From Halalkalibacter oceani (GTDB taxonomy: Bacteria; Bacillota; Bacilli; Bacillales; Bacillaceae_D), in NCBI RefSeq assembly GCF_023715605.1, contig NZ_JAMBOL010000006.1, positions 105,388 to 169,387 on the forward strand: a stretch of DNA of 64,000 nt. Direction: 5' to 3'. Numbering within the stretch: the stretch's first letter is position 1; each line of letters starts with the position of its first letter. The notes beneath the pieces are model-generated. The model was not told the origin of the DNA. It did not search any database and saw only the letters and a program-made list of their open reading frames with translations. Below are positions 1 through 14,362 of the stretch, one piece after another. The translations under genes were made by a program, and so were the position numbers.

Positions 1-11
1 TTCAGGGGTAT

Positions 12-89
12 TGCTATGAGCGGAACCTCTGCCCAAAAAACAGTCCGAAAGGGTTTGTCGGACAGTGAGCAGAGAGAGGAGCCATAGCA
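12..89. repeat. Structured intergenic repeat, double-stem fold (copy E1)
   Basis: Outer arms TGCTATG (12-18) and CATAGCA (83-89) pair perfectly. Two 8-nt internal loops follow (19-26 and 75-82, reading AGCGGAAC and AGAGGAGC). A second perfect stem is CTCTGC (27-32) with GCAGAG (69-74), and an inner hairpin pairs 41-48 with 58-65 with one mismatch. The same topology and similar loop sequences recur at other intergenic sites in this window although the stems differ. No coding potential is visible in the first 350 bases. Confidence 0.7.
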
Positions 90-150
90 GTTTAAGTCAG
101 AGGGGAAAAGCGACTGGGCGGTTTTTCCTAAAAGATAAGGAAGTATAAAA

Positions 151-291
151 ATTTTCGGGATGATTCGAGGCGGGGCGTCGGCTTCGCGCGTTACGCGGAT
201 GGCTGAAAGAACCCCGCTTTCAGCTACCCTTAAACGATTGTAACGGCTCCGCACGCCGCTTCTAAGAAAAGCCGCAACGCTTTTTTCTTAT
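151..291 (+). repeat. Structured intergenic repeat, R1 subfamily (copy A)
   Basis: About 140 bp, closely similar to the stretches at 12941, 23212 (inverted) and 29481. It has an outer stem GGCGT/ACGCC, loops containing GGCTTCGCG and GCTCCGC, a second stem CGTTAC/GTAACG and an inner hairpin around GGCTGAAAG/CTTTCAGC. A separate terminal hairpin (AAGAAAAGC pairing with GCTTTTTTCTT) ends in T-rich sequence and could terminate transcription. It sits directly upstream of the protease gene. Confidence 0.8.
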
Positions 292-352
292 ACATGGATT
301 TCAATGTCTTGCTCATACTACATAACATATGCAGGAAAGAAAGGGGATTCGT

Positions 353-2626
353 ATGAGTAAGGTATTGAGCTGGCTTTGGGCTGGTGTTGTCATTTGTGTA
401 CTTGGCTTAAATGGAGCACAAGCTGCTGGCTACCCAGGCTTTCCAGCGGCAGAGAAAGTAATCGTTATTGTAACAGCCGCGGAGGATGTTGATCATGCAG
501 CTGCTGAAGTGATGGCCCAATGTTCAACCTGTGAAATAAGAAAGACTTTTTCTGAAGTGTTGAACGGGTTCTCGGTCGAGGTTCTTGAAAGTGAAGTCGA
601 GCTGCTGCGGCAAATCAACGAAATTGAACGCGTTGATCCGGTCGTTCAATACGAGGCGGAGCTGGATGGCAGCGTGCCGTTTATCGGCGGTGATCAGGTG
701 CGGGGGTCGCTCGATCGCAATGGGGATCGTTTGACCGGAAAAGGGATCAAGGTTGCTGTCATTGATACAGGAATTGACTACCGTCATCCTGATTTAAAGC
801 GAAATTATAAAGGCGGCTACGATGTCGTCGATTATGATAATGACCCGATGGAGACGATTTCCTCTCAGGGAGCTCCGACGCTGCACGGCACGCATGTCGC
901 CGGCATTATCGCGGCCAATGGGCAGGTGAAGGGTGTAGCGCCCGAAGCCGAAATTTATGCTTACCGCGCGCTTGGTCCGGGAGGCCAGGGGACAACGGAG
1001 CAAGTAATTGAAGCGATTGAAAAAGCGGTCGCTGATGGTGTTGATGTCATTAATCTTTCCCTGGGAAATACCGTGAATGGACCGGACTGGCCGACAAGCG
1101 TGGCGCTTGATAAGGCGGTCGAGGCCGGGATCGTCGCGGTAACCTCGAATGGCAACAGTGGACCGAATATGTGGACGGTCGGTTCGCCCGGCACTTCAAC
1201 GAAAGCGATCTCCGTCGGCGCTTCGGCTCCACCGATTCAAACCCCTTATGTGACGGTGGCGGGGCAGGAGCGGGAAGTCACGCTTTATCCACTAGGAGGA
1301 ACGCTTCCGTGGGAATTAAAGCGGGATGCCCCGATGGTTGATGTCGGATATGGATTAGAAGAAGATTGGAAAAATAGCGACGTTCAAGGGAAGATTGCCT
1401 TAATCAAACGAGGGATGATCCCTTTCGCGGAAAAAGCGCAGGCCGCTTTGGCGGCGGGTGCAAAAGCGGCGATTATTTACAATAATCTTCCGGGCGACTT
1501 TGTCGGCGTCACACAGGTTGGCGTCAAGCTGCCGGTTGTCAGCATTTCAAAGGAAGATGGAGAATGGTTGAAAGAGCAGGTGGAGAAAGAAGGAGACTCT
1601 CTACACATCCGGACGATTTACCGCCATGAGGAGGATTTTATCGCGCCGTTCAGTTCAAGGGGGCCGGTCACCCAGACATGGGAGGTGAAGCCGGACCTGG
1701 TCGCGCCGGGAGTGGCGATTGACAGCACTGTCCCGAACGGCTACCTCGGGTTGAACGGGACGAGCATGTCGGCTCCGCATGTGGCTGGAGCGGCAGCTCT
1801 CGTGAAGCAGGCCCACCCTGACTGGACGCCGGAGCAAATCAAGGCGGCATTAATGAACAGTGCAAAAAAACTCGTCACAAAGGAGGGAGAGCCTTATTTG
1901 CCGTATGAACAGGGAGCCGGACGTCTTCAGGTCGACAAGGCGGTTGAAACGACGACGCTTGCTTACCCCGGCGCGTTAACGTTCGGAAAATGGTCGAAAG
2001 ATGATCCGCGTGAAAAGCGCCAGGTCAGTTTTACCGTTGAAAACGTCGGCAGACGGACAAACACCTATCACATTAATCCGCCATTTGAAGCGCCTGACGG
2101 GTTGCAGTGGGAGGTCCCTTATGCGGTAACGCTTGCCCCCGGAGAAAAGGAAGAGGTGACGATTCAGCTTGATCTTTTTCCAGCTGTACTTGAAGAGGGC
2201 ATTCATCACGGGGACATTGTTGTGGAAGGCGGCGAAGAGGACATTGTTGTGCCGTATGTCTTTTTTATTGAGGAGCCTGATTATCCGCGCGTCATGGCCT
2301 TCAGCTTTGCGCCGGGAGATGCGCCGGGAGAATACCGCTACGAGCTGTATTTGCCGGGAGGAGCCGAAGAGGTCGGCATCGCCCTTTATGATCCGGATAC
2401 GTTCGAGTTTATCCGTTTCCTTGACGTCAAGCACAATGTCGGACGTGGCATGACGGGAGGGGAATGGAAGGAGCTTGATCTGGAAGACGGAACCTATAAA
2501 GCGCTCGTCTACGCCAAGCAGGATGGTAAGGAAGACACGATTGAAGCTCTGATTACGGTGGGGGAATATCCTCCCCCTGAAAAACAGGGTACAGAGGCCC
2601 AATTTAGACCTGCTTTACCAAACTAA
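353..2626 (+). CDS. Secreted subtilisin-family serine protease, Vpr-like (S8)
   Basis: A 757-residue extracellular endopeptidase. The catalytic triad is visible: Asp138 in VIDTGIDYRHPDL, His178 in HGTHVAGI, Ser471 in NGTSMSAPHVAG. The N-terminus has a basic start and a hydrophobic core ending near AQA, consistent with a signal peptide, followed by an inhibitor-I9-like propeptide. A protease-associated (PA) domain is inserted between His and Ser at about 300-430, as in B. subtilis Vpr. The C-terminal third is beta-rich, Fn3-like. The ATG at 353 is chosen because GAAAGGGG lies 7 nt upstream; an in-frame ATG at 329 has no such site. It appears monocistronic. The substrate is unknown; the Vpr assignment rests on domain order. 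Confidence 0.9.
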   Translation: MSKVLSWLWAGVVICVLGLNGAQAAGYPGFPAAEKVIVIVTAAEDVDHAAAEVMAQCSTCEIRKTFSEVLNGFSVEVLESEVELLRQINEIERVDPVVQYEAELDGSVPFIGGDQVRGSLDRNGDRLTGKGIKVAVIDTGIDYRHPDLKRNYKGGYDVVDYDNDPMETISSQGAPTLHGTHVAGIIAANGQVKGVAPEAEIYAYRALGPGGQGTTEQVIEAIEKAVADGVDVINLSLGNTVNGPDWPTSVALDKAVEAGIVAVTSNGNSGPNMWTVGSPGTSTKAISVGASAPPIQTPYVTVAGQEREVTLYPLGGTLPWELKRDAPMVDVGYGLEEDWKNSDVQGKIALIKRGMIPFAEKAQAALAAGAKAAIIYNNLPGDFVGVTQVGVKLPVVSISKEDGEWLKEQVEKEGDSLHIRTIYRHEEDFIAPFSSRGPVTQTWEVKPDLVAPGVAIDSTVPNGYLGLNGTSMSAPHVAGAAALVKQAHPDWTPEQIKAALMNSAKKLVTKEGEPYLPYEQGAGRLQVDKAVETTTLAYPGALTFGKWSKDDPREKRQVSFTVENVGRRTNTYHINPPFEAPDGLQWEVPYAVTLAPGEKEEVTIQLDLFPAVLEEGIHHGDIVVEGGEEDIVVPYVFFIEEPDYPRVMAFSFAPGDAPGEYRYELYLPGGAEEVGIALYDPDTFEFIRFLDVKHNVGRGMTGGEWKELDLEDGTYKALVYAKQDGKEDTIEALITVGEYPPPEKQGTEAQFRPALPN

Positions 2627-2643
2627 TGTAATAAAGCAGGTCT
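2606..2643 (+). terminator. Intrinsic terminator overlapping the end of the protease gene
   Basis: AGACCTGCTTTA (2606-2617) pairs with TAAAGCAGGTCT (2632-2643). The left arm is coding sequence for the last protease residues and the stop codon lies in the loop. A T-rich stretch follows a few bases downstream. Confidence 0.75.
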
Positions 2644-2721
2644 TGTGGCTGTTGTTTTTGACAGATGTGTGAACGCAAAAAAGAAGTGGGATAATCTCTA
2701 TTGATTTAATAGTAAAACACA

Positions 2722-2750
2722 TTGACATGAGGTTATCCCTATTGTAAGAT
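2722..2750 (+). promoter_or_regulatory. Sigma-A promoter of the ATP synthase operon
   Basis: TTGACA (2722-2727), a 17-nt spacer and TAAGAT (2745-2750) lie about 85 nt before atpZ. The -35 box is flanked by an inverted repeat, GGGATAATCTC (2688-2698) and GAGGTTATCCC (2729-2739), with one mismatch, which could be an operator. Assignment is by consensus only. Confidence 0.6.
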
Positions 2751-2835
2751 TACAAAGGATAAAATGGTAAGGGTTACAGTACATAGGGTAGGTTCGTTCT
2801 TTAAAAGAGCTTAAAGGTTTTGAGGGGGCAAGCTG

Positions 2836-3062
2836 ATGCCTGATCATAAACGCAGCCCATGGAGAGCTATGGTGCTTGTTTCTATAATATCCTCTTATAT
2901 TGTAGGCGGCGTAATAGGTGGAGTTTTTTTGGGCATATGGCTGGATTCCAAATTTAGTACACAACCTTTATTCCTGATTAGTTTCCTTCTATTAGGGCTT
3001 GCAACTGGACTTTATGGAACTTATCGCACAATCCAGCCTTTTTTAGGAGACGATGCTAAGAA

Positions 3063-3066
<4 letters not shown>
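2836..3066 (+). CDS. atpZ: AtpZ-like small membrane protein, first gene of the atp operon
   Basis: A 76-residue protein with two hydrophobic segments (about 13-35 and 42-62) separated by a short LDSKF loop and a charged C-terminus. AtpZ-family proteins sit at this position upstream of atpI in alkaliphilic Bacillus, where AtpZ/AtpI are implicated in divalent-cation handling and ATP synthase assembly. GAGGGG precedes the ATG. The stop overlaps the next start by four bases, implying translational coupling. The function is taken from the family and position. Confidence 0.8.
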
Positions 3067-4171
<1,105 letters not shown>

Positions 4172-4240
4172 GTGAACACCGTCCTTTTTTCGGACATTGT
4201 ATAAATTTACTATTTCATAAATTACTAAGGAGGAAGTTAG

Positions 4241-4462
<222 letters not shown>

Positions 4463-4493
4463 TAATGAGGATCGTACAAGCTCTCATAAGCAA

Positions 4494-4527
4494 AATGGCG
4501 ATAGCGTTCAAGCGAACCTTCGCCATT
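4494..4527 (+). other. Intercistronic hairpin between atpE and atpF
   Basis: AATGGCGA (4494-4501) pairs with TCGCCATT (4520-4527), and inside it GTTC pairs with GAAC around AAGC. There is no T-tract, so it is unlikely to be a strong terminator. It could stabilise upstream atpE mRNA or modulate read-through; this is inference. Confidence 0.5.
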
Positions 4528-4628
4528 CCTTATGTGGCTTGTTGTCAATGTCAAACGTAACTTATCACAGGAAGTATTCATAGAGATTATCCTTTTTAAT
4601 CTTCATAACGAAGAAAGGAGTGAATGAA

Positions 4629-5117
4629 GTGGATTCAATCAACTGGGGATCAGCGCTTTATCAGCTAGTAGCATTCGTAGCATTGCTGCTATTATTAAAT
4701 AAATTTGCTCTTAAGCCGCTTATGGGCATCATGGAAAAACGTGAGCAGCTTGTCAATGAACAAATTGATTCTGCTGAAAAGACTCGTAAAGAAGCAGATG
4801 CTTTTATTAATGAACAGCGCAAGGAGCTAGAAAAGGCTCGTGTTGAGGCGCAGCAGATTATTGAGCAGGCGAAGAAGCTGAGCGAGCAGCAGGCTCAGGA
4901 TATTATCCAGCAGGCGAGAGAAAATGCTGAGCGCGTCAAGGACTCTGCTCTTGCAGAAATCCAACGTGAAAAAGAACAAGCCGTTGCTTCTCTTCGTGAA
5001 CAGGTGGCAAGCCTTTCCGTTTTAATTGCGACAAAAGTAATTGAAAAGGAACTCGATGCGAAGGAGCAGGAGAAACTTGTGCAGGAGTATCTTAAAGAGG
5101 TAGGCGAGGAGCTATGA
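4629..5117 (+). CDS. atpF: F0F1 ATP synthase subunit b
   Basis: A 162-residue peripheral-stalk subunit: one N-terminal membrane helix (about 8-26) and a long charged coiled coil rich in Glu, Lys, Gln and Ala. GTG at 4629 is preferred, with AAAGGAG 8 nt upstream; an in-frame GTG at 4620 overlaps the ribosome-binding site. The stop overlaps the atpH start by four bases. Confidence 0.93.
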   Translation: MDSINWGSALYQLVAFVALLLLLNKFALKPLMGIMEKREQLVNEQIDSAEKTRKEADAFINEQRKELEKARVEAQQIIEQAKKLSEQQAQDIIQQARENAERVKDSALAEIQREKEQAVASLREQVASLSVLIATKVIEKELDAKEQEKLVQEYLKEVGEEL

Positions 5118-5662
5118 GCAATCAAATAGCAGCCAATCGCTATGCACAAGCCCTATTTGAGCTTGCACAGGAAAAGAACATTCTTCAAACAGTGAGCAGT
5201 GAACTGGAACTGGCGAAGAGAGTGTATGAATCAACGCCTGAACTTGGACGGGTTTTAAATCATCCGAAGATCAGCGATGCACAAAAGAGAGAATTCATTC
5301 AGAAGAGCTTTGGAGATGCAATAAGCGAAACGAGCTTACATACGTTCTTTCTCCTTATTGACCGGAAGCGGATTGATATTCTCGTACCAATGATTACAAC
5401 ATTTCAAGCCTTGGCTTATGAGGCTCAAAATATGGCGGAAGCCGTTGTTTATTCAGCCAAGCCGCTGACGGAGCAGGATGAGCAGCAGGTGGCTAACGTA
5501 TTTGCAGGCAAGGTAGGCAAAGCCAATCTTGTCGTGAAGAATATTGTCAATCAGGATTTGATTGGCGGCATTAAGGTCCGCATCGGGGACCGTATTTTTG
5601 ACGGTAGTGTTAAAGCACAGCTTGACCGTATCGAGCGCGAGCTTAGTACCGGAACACGCTAG
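5114..5662 (+). CDS. atpH: F0F1 ATP synthase subunit delta
   Basis: A 182-residue stalk subunit linking the F1 head to subunit b. It has the helical N-terminal domain beginning NRYAQALFELA and the conserved C-terminal segment with LIGGIKVRIGDRIFDGS. It is translationally coupled to atpF through the overlapping ATGA, and a ribosome-binding site (GAGGAGC) lies inside the atpF end. Confidence 0.95.
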   Translation: MSNQIAANRYAQALFELAQEKNILQTVSSELELAKRVYESTPELGRVLNHPKISDAQKREFIQKSFGDAISETSLHTFFLLIDRKRIDILVPMITTFQALAYEAQNMAEAVVYSAKPLTEQDEQQVANVFAGKVGKANLVVKNIVNQDLIGGIKVRIGDRIFDGSVKAQLDRIERELSTGTR

Positions 5663-5678
5663 TAGAAGATAGGGGTGA

Positions 5679-7196
<1,518 letters not shown>

Positions 7197-7223
7197 TGCT
7201 TGGAACCTTCAAAAAGGTGGTGA

Positions 7224-8087
<864 letters not shown>

Positions 8088-8218
8088 AGATCGGATGACG
8101 GCGGCGTCTTTTCGGGGAGGCGCTGCTAACTGACAAACAGAGAAATGCCTGTCTCTTAACGGAGTAGACATGATTGATTGAACGATAACAGCTGAATATA
8201 GTTATATAGGAGGGATAG

Positions 8219-9637
<1,419 letters not shown>

Positions 9638-9688
9638 TCCCCTTTGATCCGGCCTGCATTGCGTAATGCGCGGCCGCTCAGGTAATAA

Positions 9689-10135
<447 letters not shown>

Positions 10136-10140
10136 AAGAA

Positions 10141-10174
10141 AAAAGACCGATCCAAATTGGATCGGTCTTTTTTT
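10141..10174 (+). terminator. Terminator of the ATP synthase operon
   Basis: A perfect GC-containing stem (AAGACCGATCC with GGATCGGTCTT) with a very short loop is followed by a run of eight T. Confidence 0.95.
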
Positions 10175-10413
10175 GTCGCAGTCAGCCAGGGCGGATCATC
10201 CCCGGCTGACGTGAAACGTGCGTGCTATTCCCCTTCGTTAAACAATATGTCGCTTTTTGTGAGCAAATGTTGAACAATATCAAAAAAAATAGGTCCGAAC
10301 AACCACGAAGAAAACTTGTTTTAGCAGTAGATTTTTTTAGAAATATCCGGTACTATGGAGGGTGGATTGCTTTATATCCAGCAGGAAGATCAAAGCAAAA
10401 AGGAGTAATGACA

Positions 10414-10650
10414 GTGCTAGAAGGATTTGGTCAACAAGCAGTCATACATATTGTCGTCAATATCTTTTTTTTAGCTGCTACATGGTGGGCATTACAATCC
10501 TTTCGATTTGATCTTTTTGTAAAGGATCCGGAAGGGCCAAAGGCGAAGGCGCTGGTTATCCTTATCACGATAGCCATTGCTCACCTTGTCAGCCAGTTTT
10601 TCCTCGACTATTTAAATTCTTCCCTGATGCTGAGGTATTTATGGGAATAA
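10414..10650 (+). CDS. ywzB: DUF1146 family membrane protein, YwzB-like
   Basis: A 78-residue protein with two hydrophobic segments and a terminal SSLMLRYLWE, matching the DUF1146 family that lies between atpC and murA in Bacillus. Function is unknown. GTG at 10414 is chosen because AAGGAG lies 8 nt upstream; an ATG at 10408 is only 2 nt from that site. The longer open frame upstream (from 10222) has no supporting site and overlaps likely leader sequence. Confidence 0.8.
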   Translation: MLEGFGQQAVIHIVVNIFFLAATWWALQSFRFDLFVKDPEGPKAKALVILITIAIAHLVSQFFLDYLNSSLMLRYLWE

Positions 10651-10746
10651 TGATGTCGAGCGATGACTACAACTTCCATGTATGGATCACTCCCCAATGG
10701 TCAAAATGAGTAGTAATTAGACTTTCTCGGGGGAGGAGAAAAGCAT

Positions 10747-11505
10747 ATGGCGTTTTGGAGATGGGTTGTCATTGGTTTTGTTTTATCTGCATGGGGGTAT
10801 ATGCATGTACAGAGCTCGGAGGCATATGACGCATCTATTGAGCCGCTTACGGAGCTGCTTCAATTTGCGGAAGATGAGCAGCTTGCTGTCAATGAGTGGC
10901 AGGTTCGTGTGCGCGAGGATCAGCTTGGAAGTGTATCGAAACAAGCGTTCATCGCGAAAACACAATCGTTGGAAAAGAAGCTATCCGGCTGGGAAAAAGA
11001 ATCCCTTTCTCTCGAAGGTTCGGAATGGAAGGCTCTTTTTACATATCATGACCCAAATCAGCAGATGACGGAGTCTGTGCAGCTCTTCGCTTACCAAGAC
11101 GGTCAGGCAGATCAGCATACTGCTTTACTAACGTATGCGGTCAAGGGAACAAGCAATCCTGGTGAAGATCTGGAAAGCCATCAGAATCTGGTGGAACAAA
11201 GAATTCAGCAGCTTGGTCTCGCACAATCTGATGTATATGTTCAAATTCAAGCTTACGATCACAACGACAGAAATGTATCAAACAAACAATTGGCACGAAC
11301 ATGGGTAACAAAGCTTGGCGCAAAAAAGGTTGAAGCTCTTGATGAAGAGAGTTTTGTTTCACTGTCAGCGTATAACCCCGATTGGCCAACAGGAATTGTA
11401 ACAAATGAACTTGAAATGAATGTCCAGCTCGCGATCCGGGAACAAGGATTGGGCGCGAGAACTACAGTAACATTAGGAACGCCTATTATTACCACTGAAT
11501 ATTGA
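10747..11505 (+). CDS. ywmB: YwmB-family protein
   Basis: A 252-residue protein with an N-terminal hydrophobic segment (about 5-20) that is a signal peptide or anchor. The remainder is soluble, with no catalytic motif that I recognise. Position directly before murA and overall character match YwmB of Bacillus, whose role is not established. GGGGGAGGAG precedes the ATG. The stop overlaps an ATG in the murA reading frame, but murA itself probably starts 45 bases further on. Confidence 0.8.
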   Translation: MAFWRWVVIGFVLSAWGYMHVQSSEAYDASIEPLTELLQFAEDEQLAVNEWQVRVREDQLGSVSKQAFIAKTQSLEKKLSGWEKESLSLEGSEWKALFTYHDPNQQMTESVQLFAYQDGQADQHTALLTYAVKGTSNPGEDLESHQNLVEQRIQQLGLAQSDVYVQIQAYDHNDRNVSNKQLARTWVTKLGAKKVEALDEESFVSLSAYNPDWPTGIVTNELEMNVQLAIREQGLGARTTVTLGTPIITTEY

Positions 11506-11546
11506 TGATAGAGAAGAGAATATATTTAGACGCGGAGGGGAATACG

Positions 11547-12872
11547 TTGGAGAAAATTATTGTCCGGGGTGGCAATCAGCTGCACGGCAAAATCAAGGTA
11601 GAAGGCGCAAAGAATGCTGTACTCCCTGTAATTGCTGCCTCGATTTTGGCTGAGCGTGGCACTAGCCACATTTATGATGTGCCATCATTGGCAGATGTAT
11701 ACACGATGAGAGAAGTATTACGCAATTTAAATATTGAGGTCGAATATGAAAATAGAAGCTTCCGGGTTAATGCAGAAGGCGTCCTGAAAACAGAAGCTCC
11801 ATTTGAATATGTACGGAAAATGAGAGCGTCGTTTCTTGTGATGGGGCCATTATTGGCGCGTATCGGGAAAGCGCGAATCGCCCTGCCAGGTGGATGTGCG
11901 ATCGGTTCCCGTCCAATTGACCAGCACCTGAAAGGCTTTGAGGCGATGGGAGCAAAGGTCGAAATTGGAAAAGGCTTTATTGAGGCCCAGGTTGATGGAC
12001 GTTTGCAAGGCGCAAAGATCTATCTCGACTTCCCAAGTGTCGGCGCAACGGAAAATATTATGATGGCTGCGACGATGGCTGAAGGAACGACGATTATTGA
12101 AAATGCCGCGGAAGAGCCGGAAATTGTCTGTTTAGCGAACTATTTAAACGCGATGGGGGCGAAAGTCCGTGGTGCCGGAACGGGTATCATTCGCGTGGAA
12201 GGTGTCGAGGGATTGCAGGGAGCGGAACATACTGTCATTCCTGACCGAATTGAAGCAGGTACGTTTATGGTGGCAGCGGCGATCACAAAGGGCGACCTCG
12301 TTGTGGAAGGGGCTGTAGCTGAGCACCTTCGGCCGCTTATTGCCAAAATGGAGGAAATGGGCGTCACGATTACGGAAGTTGAGAATGGATTGCGTGTCAT
12401 TGGTCCGGAAACATTAAAGCCGGTCGATATTAAAACAATGCCTCATCCTGGATTCCCCACTGATATGCAGGCGCAAATGATGGCGCTGCTCTTGCAGGCT
12501 GACGGCACGAGTGTCATTACGGAGACCGTGTTTGAAAACCGTTATATGCATGTGGAAGAGTTTCGTCGCATGAACAGCAACATTAAAATTGAAGGCCGCT
12601 CAGCGATTATTACAGGACCGAATCAACTTCAGGGCGCTGAAGTTGCGGCGACGGACTTACGAGCGGGAGCAGCCCTTATTTTAGCCGGCCTTGTGGCGGA
12701 AGGCGTCACTCGGGTTACTGAATTACAACATATTGACAGAGGATATGTCAACCTTGCTGCCAAGCTGCAATCGATTGGAGCAGATGTGGACCGGATCGAG
12801 GAAGTCGTTGAGACTGGAATCGAAGACATGGAAGCTCCGGCATCATTACGACTTAATACGAATTTTGTTTAA
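11547..12872 (+). CDS. murA: UDP-N-acetylglucosamine 1-carboxyvinyltransferase
   Basis: A 441-residue enzyme that transfers enolpyruvate from PEP to UDP-GlcNAc, the first committed step of peptidoglycan synthesis. Visible hallmarks are the Lys-Asn pair in [10 protein letters not shown], the PEP-binding Cys117 in [10 protein letters not shown] (the fosfomycin target), and the active-site Asp in [11 protein letters not shown] at 11547 is chosen because GGAGGGG lies 6 nt upstream and it gives the standard N-terminus LEKIIVRGG; the longer frame from 11502 adds 15 residues without homology. It corresponds to MurAA by position. Confidence 0.95.
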   Translation: MEKIIVRGGNQLHGKIKVEGAKNAVLPVIAASILAERGTSHIYDVPSLADVYTMREVLRNLNIEVEYENRSFRVNAEGVLKTEAPFEYVRKMRASFLVMGPLLARIGKARIALPGGCAIGSRPIDQHLKGFEAMGAKVEIGKGFIEAQVDGRLQGAKIYLDFPSVGATENIMMAATMAEGTTIIENAAEEPEIVCLANYLNAMGAKVRGAGTGIIRVEGVEGLQGAEHTVIPDRIEAGTFMVAAAITKGDLVVEGAVAEHLRPLIAKMEEMGVTITEVENGLRVIGPETLKPVDIKTMPHPGFPTDMQAQMMALLLQADGTSVITETVFENRYMHVEEFRRMNSNIKIEGRSAIITGPNQLQGAEVAATDLRAGAALILAGLVAEGVTRVTELQHIDRGYVNLAAKLQSIGADVDRIEEVVETGIEDMEAPASLRLNTNFV

Positions 12873-12875
12873 GCC

Positions 12876-12917
12876 AAAAAGTCTCAAAAGGGAATTGACA
12901 CCTTTTTGAGACTTTTT
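12876..12917 (+). terminator. Terminator after murA
   Basis: AAAAAGTCTCAAAAGG pairs with CCTTTTTGAGACTTTTTT across a short loop, ending in a T-run. Confidence 0.9.
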
Positions 12918-12940
12918 TATGGTGGAATGTATCTGGCTAA

Positions 12941-13082
12941 TTCGCGGAAGGGCGTCGGCTTCGTGCGTTACACGTTATTCTGAAAGAAGTCCGCTTTCAG
13001 AATTAACTTCAACTCCTTGTAACGCCTTCGCACGCCGCTTAGAGCGTAAGACAAAAGCAAAGTCACCTTTTGTCTTACGCTT
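12941..13082 (+). repeat. Structured intergenic repeat, R1 subfamily (copy B, diverged)
   Basis: It shares GGGCGTCGGCTTCG and GCACGCCGCTT with the copies at 151 and 29481. The inner hairpin reads ATTCTGAAAG/CTTTCAGAAT, changed on both arms relative to copy A, so pairing is kept. The terminal hairpin is replaced by a different perfect one, GCGTAAGACAAAAG with a matching right arm ending at 13080. It lies between the murA terminator and spoIID. Confidence 0.75.
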
Positions 13083-13144
13083 CTGTTCTATTTTCTGGCA
13101 AGCCTTCATATGATGTAAGGAACTATACTAATGGAGGACTGTTC

Positions 13145-14167
13145 ATGATGAAGCGACTTCTGATTGCAGCAACCATTCTTTGCACAGTTGTTCTAATGAT
13201 TCCAGCAATGCTCGTACAACTCACTTCGGGCCCGGCTGATCAGCAGGCTCAGACTACTGCCGGTCCCGCGCCTGAAGAAAAAGCCTGGTCATATGATCCA
13301 GGGGAAGACATCAAGGTCAAGGTGTACCGCAGTCAGACAGAAACAGTCGAAGAACTGCCGCTTGAGCAATATGTGGTCGGCGTTGTTTCCTCAGAAATGC
13401 CGGCTGACTTTGAAGTCGAAGCGTTAAAAGCCCAGGCGCTGACAGCAAGAACATACATAATCAAGCAAATGCTCGAGCCTACCGACATCCAAGTACCGCA
13501 AGGAGCGATGGTCACCGATACGGTTATGCATCAGGTGTTCCATAATGAAGAAGAATTGAAAAGCCTCTGGGGCGAAGAGTATGAATGGAAAAAAGCCCGG
13601 ATTGAAGAAGCGGTGTACGCCACCCAAGGGCAGGTGATGACATTTGAAGGGGAGCCGATTACAGCCTCTTTCTTTTCCACGAGTAATGGATATACGGAAA
13701 ACTCTGAGGATTACTGGCAAAACGAGATTCCTTATTTACGCAGCGTCGCAAGTCCGTGGGATCAGACGTCTCCACGTTTTACGGCGCAAAAGGAAATGCC
13801 GGTGACCGAATTTGAACAAAGGCTTGACGTCCAACTTAGCGGTGACAGCGAAATCGGCACAATCGCGGAACGAACCGACGGAGGAAGAGTCGCGAAGGTT
13901 GTGATTGGAGATAAGGAGCTGAGCGGTCGGGAGGTACGCGATAAGCTTGAGCTTGATTCCTCCGACTTTCAGTGGCAGCTGAAAGGAGATCAGGTCGTCA
14001 TTCAGACGAGAGGCTGGGGGCATGGTGTCGGGATGAGCCAATACGGCGCCGACGGGATGGCAAAGGAAGGCAGGAACTATGAAGAAATTGTCCGCCACTT
14101 TTATCAGGGTATTGATATTCAGGAGCTTGATCCTTATGTCGCCAAACTAACTGCCAGAAAAGAATAA
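13145..14167 (+). CDS. spoIID: Stage II sporulation protein D
   Basis: A 340-residue membrane-anchored peptidoglycan lytic transglycosylase of the engulfment machinery (with SpoIIM and SpoIIP), made in the mother cell. It has one N-terminal membrane segment (about 5-24) and the SpoIID domain with LPLEQYVVGVVSSEMPA, ALKAQALTARTYI and the C-terminal GWGHGVGMSQYGADGMA. ATG at 13145 lies 7 nt after GGAGG; the open frame extends upstream into the repeat but without support. Sigma-E control is expected from the family. A CATAT/TATACT pair just upstream may be its promoter, but spacing is short. Confidence 0.95.
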   Translation: MMKRLLIAATILCTVVLMIPAMLVQLTSGPADQQAQTTAGPAPEEKAWSYDPGEDIKVKVYRSQTETVEELPLEQYVVGVVSSEMPADFEVEALKAQALTARTYIIKQMLEPTDIQVPQGAMVTDTVMHQVFHNEEELKSLWGEEYEWKKARIEEAVYATQGQVMTFEGEPITASFFSTSNGYTENSEDYWQNEIPYLRSVASPWDQTSPRFTAQKEMPVTEFEQRLDVQLSGDSEIGTIAERTDGGRVAKVVIGDKELSGREVRDKLELDSSDFQWQLKGDQVVIQTRGWGHGVGMSQYGADGMAKEGRNYEEIVRHFYQGIDIQELDPYVAKLTARKE

Positions 14168-14188
14168 ACAGACAGACAGCGTTTTGAT

Positions 14189-14232
14189 AGGGTCCCGAAA
14201 GGTGAAACAAACCTTTTCGGGGCTCTTTCTTA
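14189..14232 (+). terminator. Terminator after spoIID
   Basis: A stem formed by GGTCCCGAAAGG and CCTTTTCGGGGCTCT, followed by a T-rich stretch. Confidence 0.75.
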
Positions 14233-14313
14233 TTTTCAAGCAAAAAACAAAAATCGCATACATAAAAGAAATGACAATGTCGAATACTAAATGAAAAAAA
14301 ATCTCGCGCCGAT

Positions 14314-14343
14314 GTATACATTTTGGCAAATCGGAACAGAATG
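14314..14343 (+). promoter_or_regulatory. Candidate sigma-F promoter of spoIIQ
   Basis: GTATA (14314-14318), a 15-nt spacer and GAACAGAATG (14334-14343) resemble the sigma-F pattern GYATA / GGnnAnAnTR with one -10 mismatch. spoIIQ is a forespore gene under sigma-F in B. subtilis, which supports the reading. The transcript leader would be short. Confidence 0.4.
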
Positions 14344-14362
14344 GTTGCTGAGGTGATGAGAA

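Noticed and set aside
1976..2602. Long open frame on the minus strand opposite the protease gene
   Set aside because: It is antisense to a well-supported gene, has no ribosome-binding site and no recognisable domain.
9651..9675. GC-rich palindrome between atpD and atpC as a terminator
   Set aside because: No T-tract follows and atpC must be co-expressed; at most an mRNA structure.
10222..10413. Upstream extension of the ywzB reading frame
   Set aside because: The extra 64 codons have no ribosome-binding site and no family similarity; AAGGAG points to the GTG at 10414.
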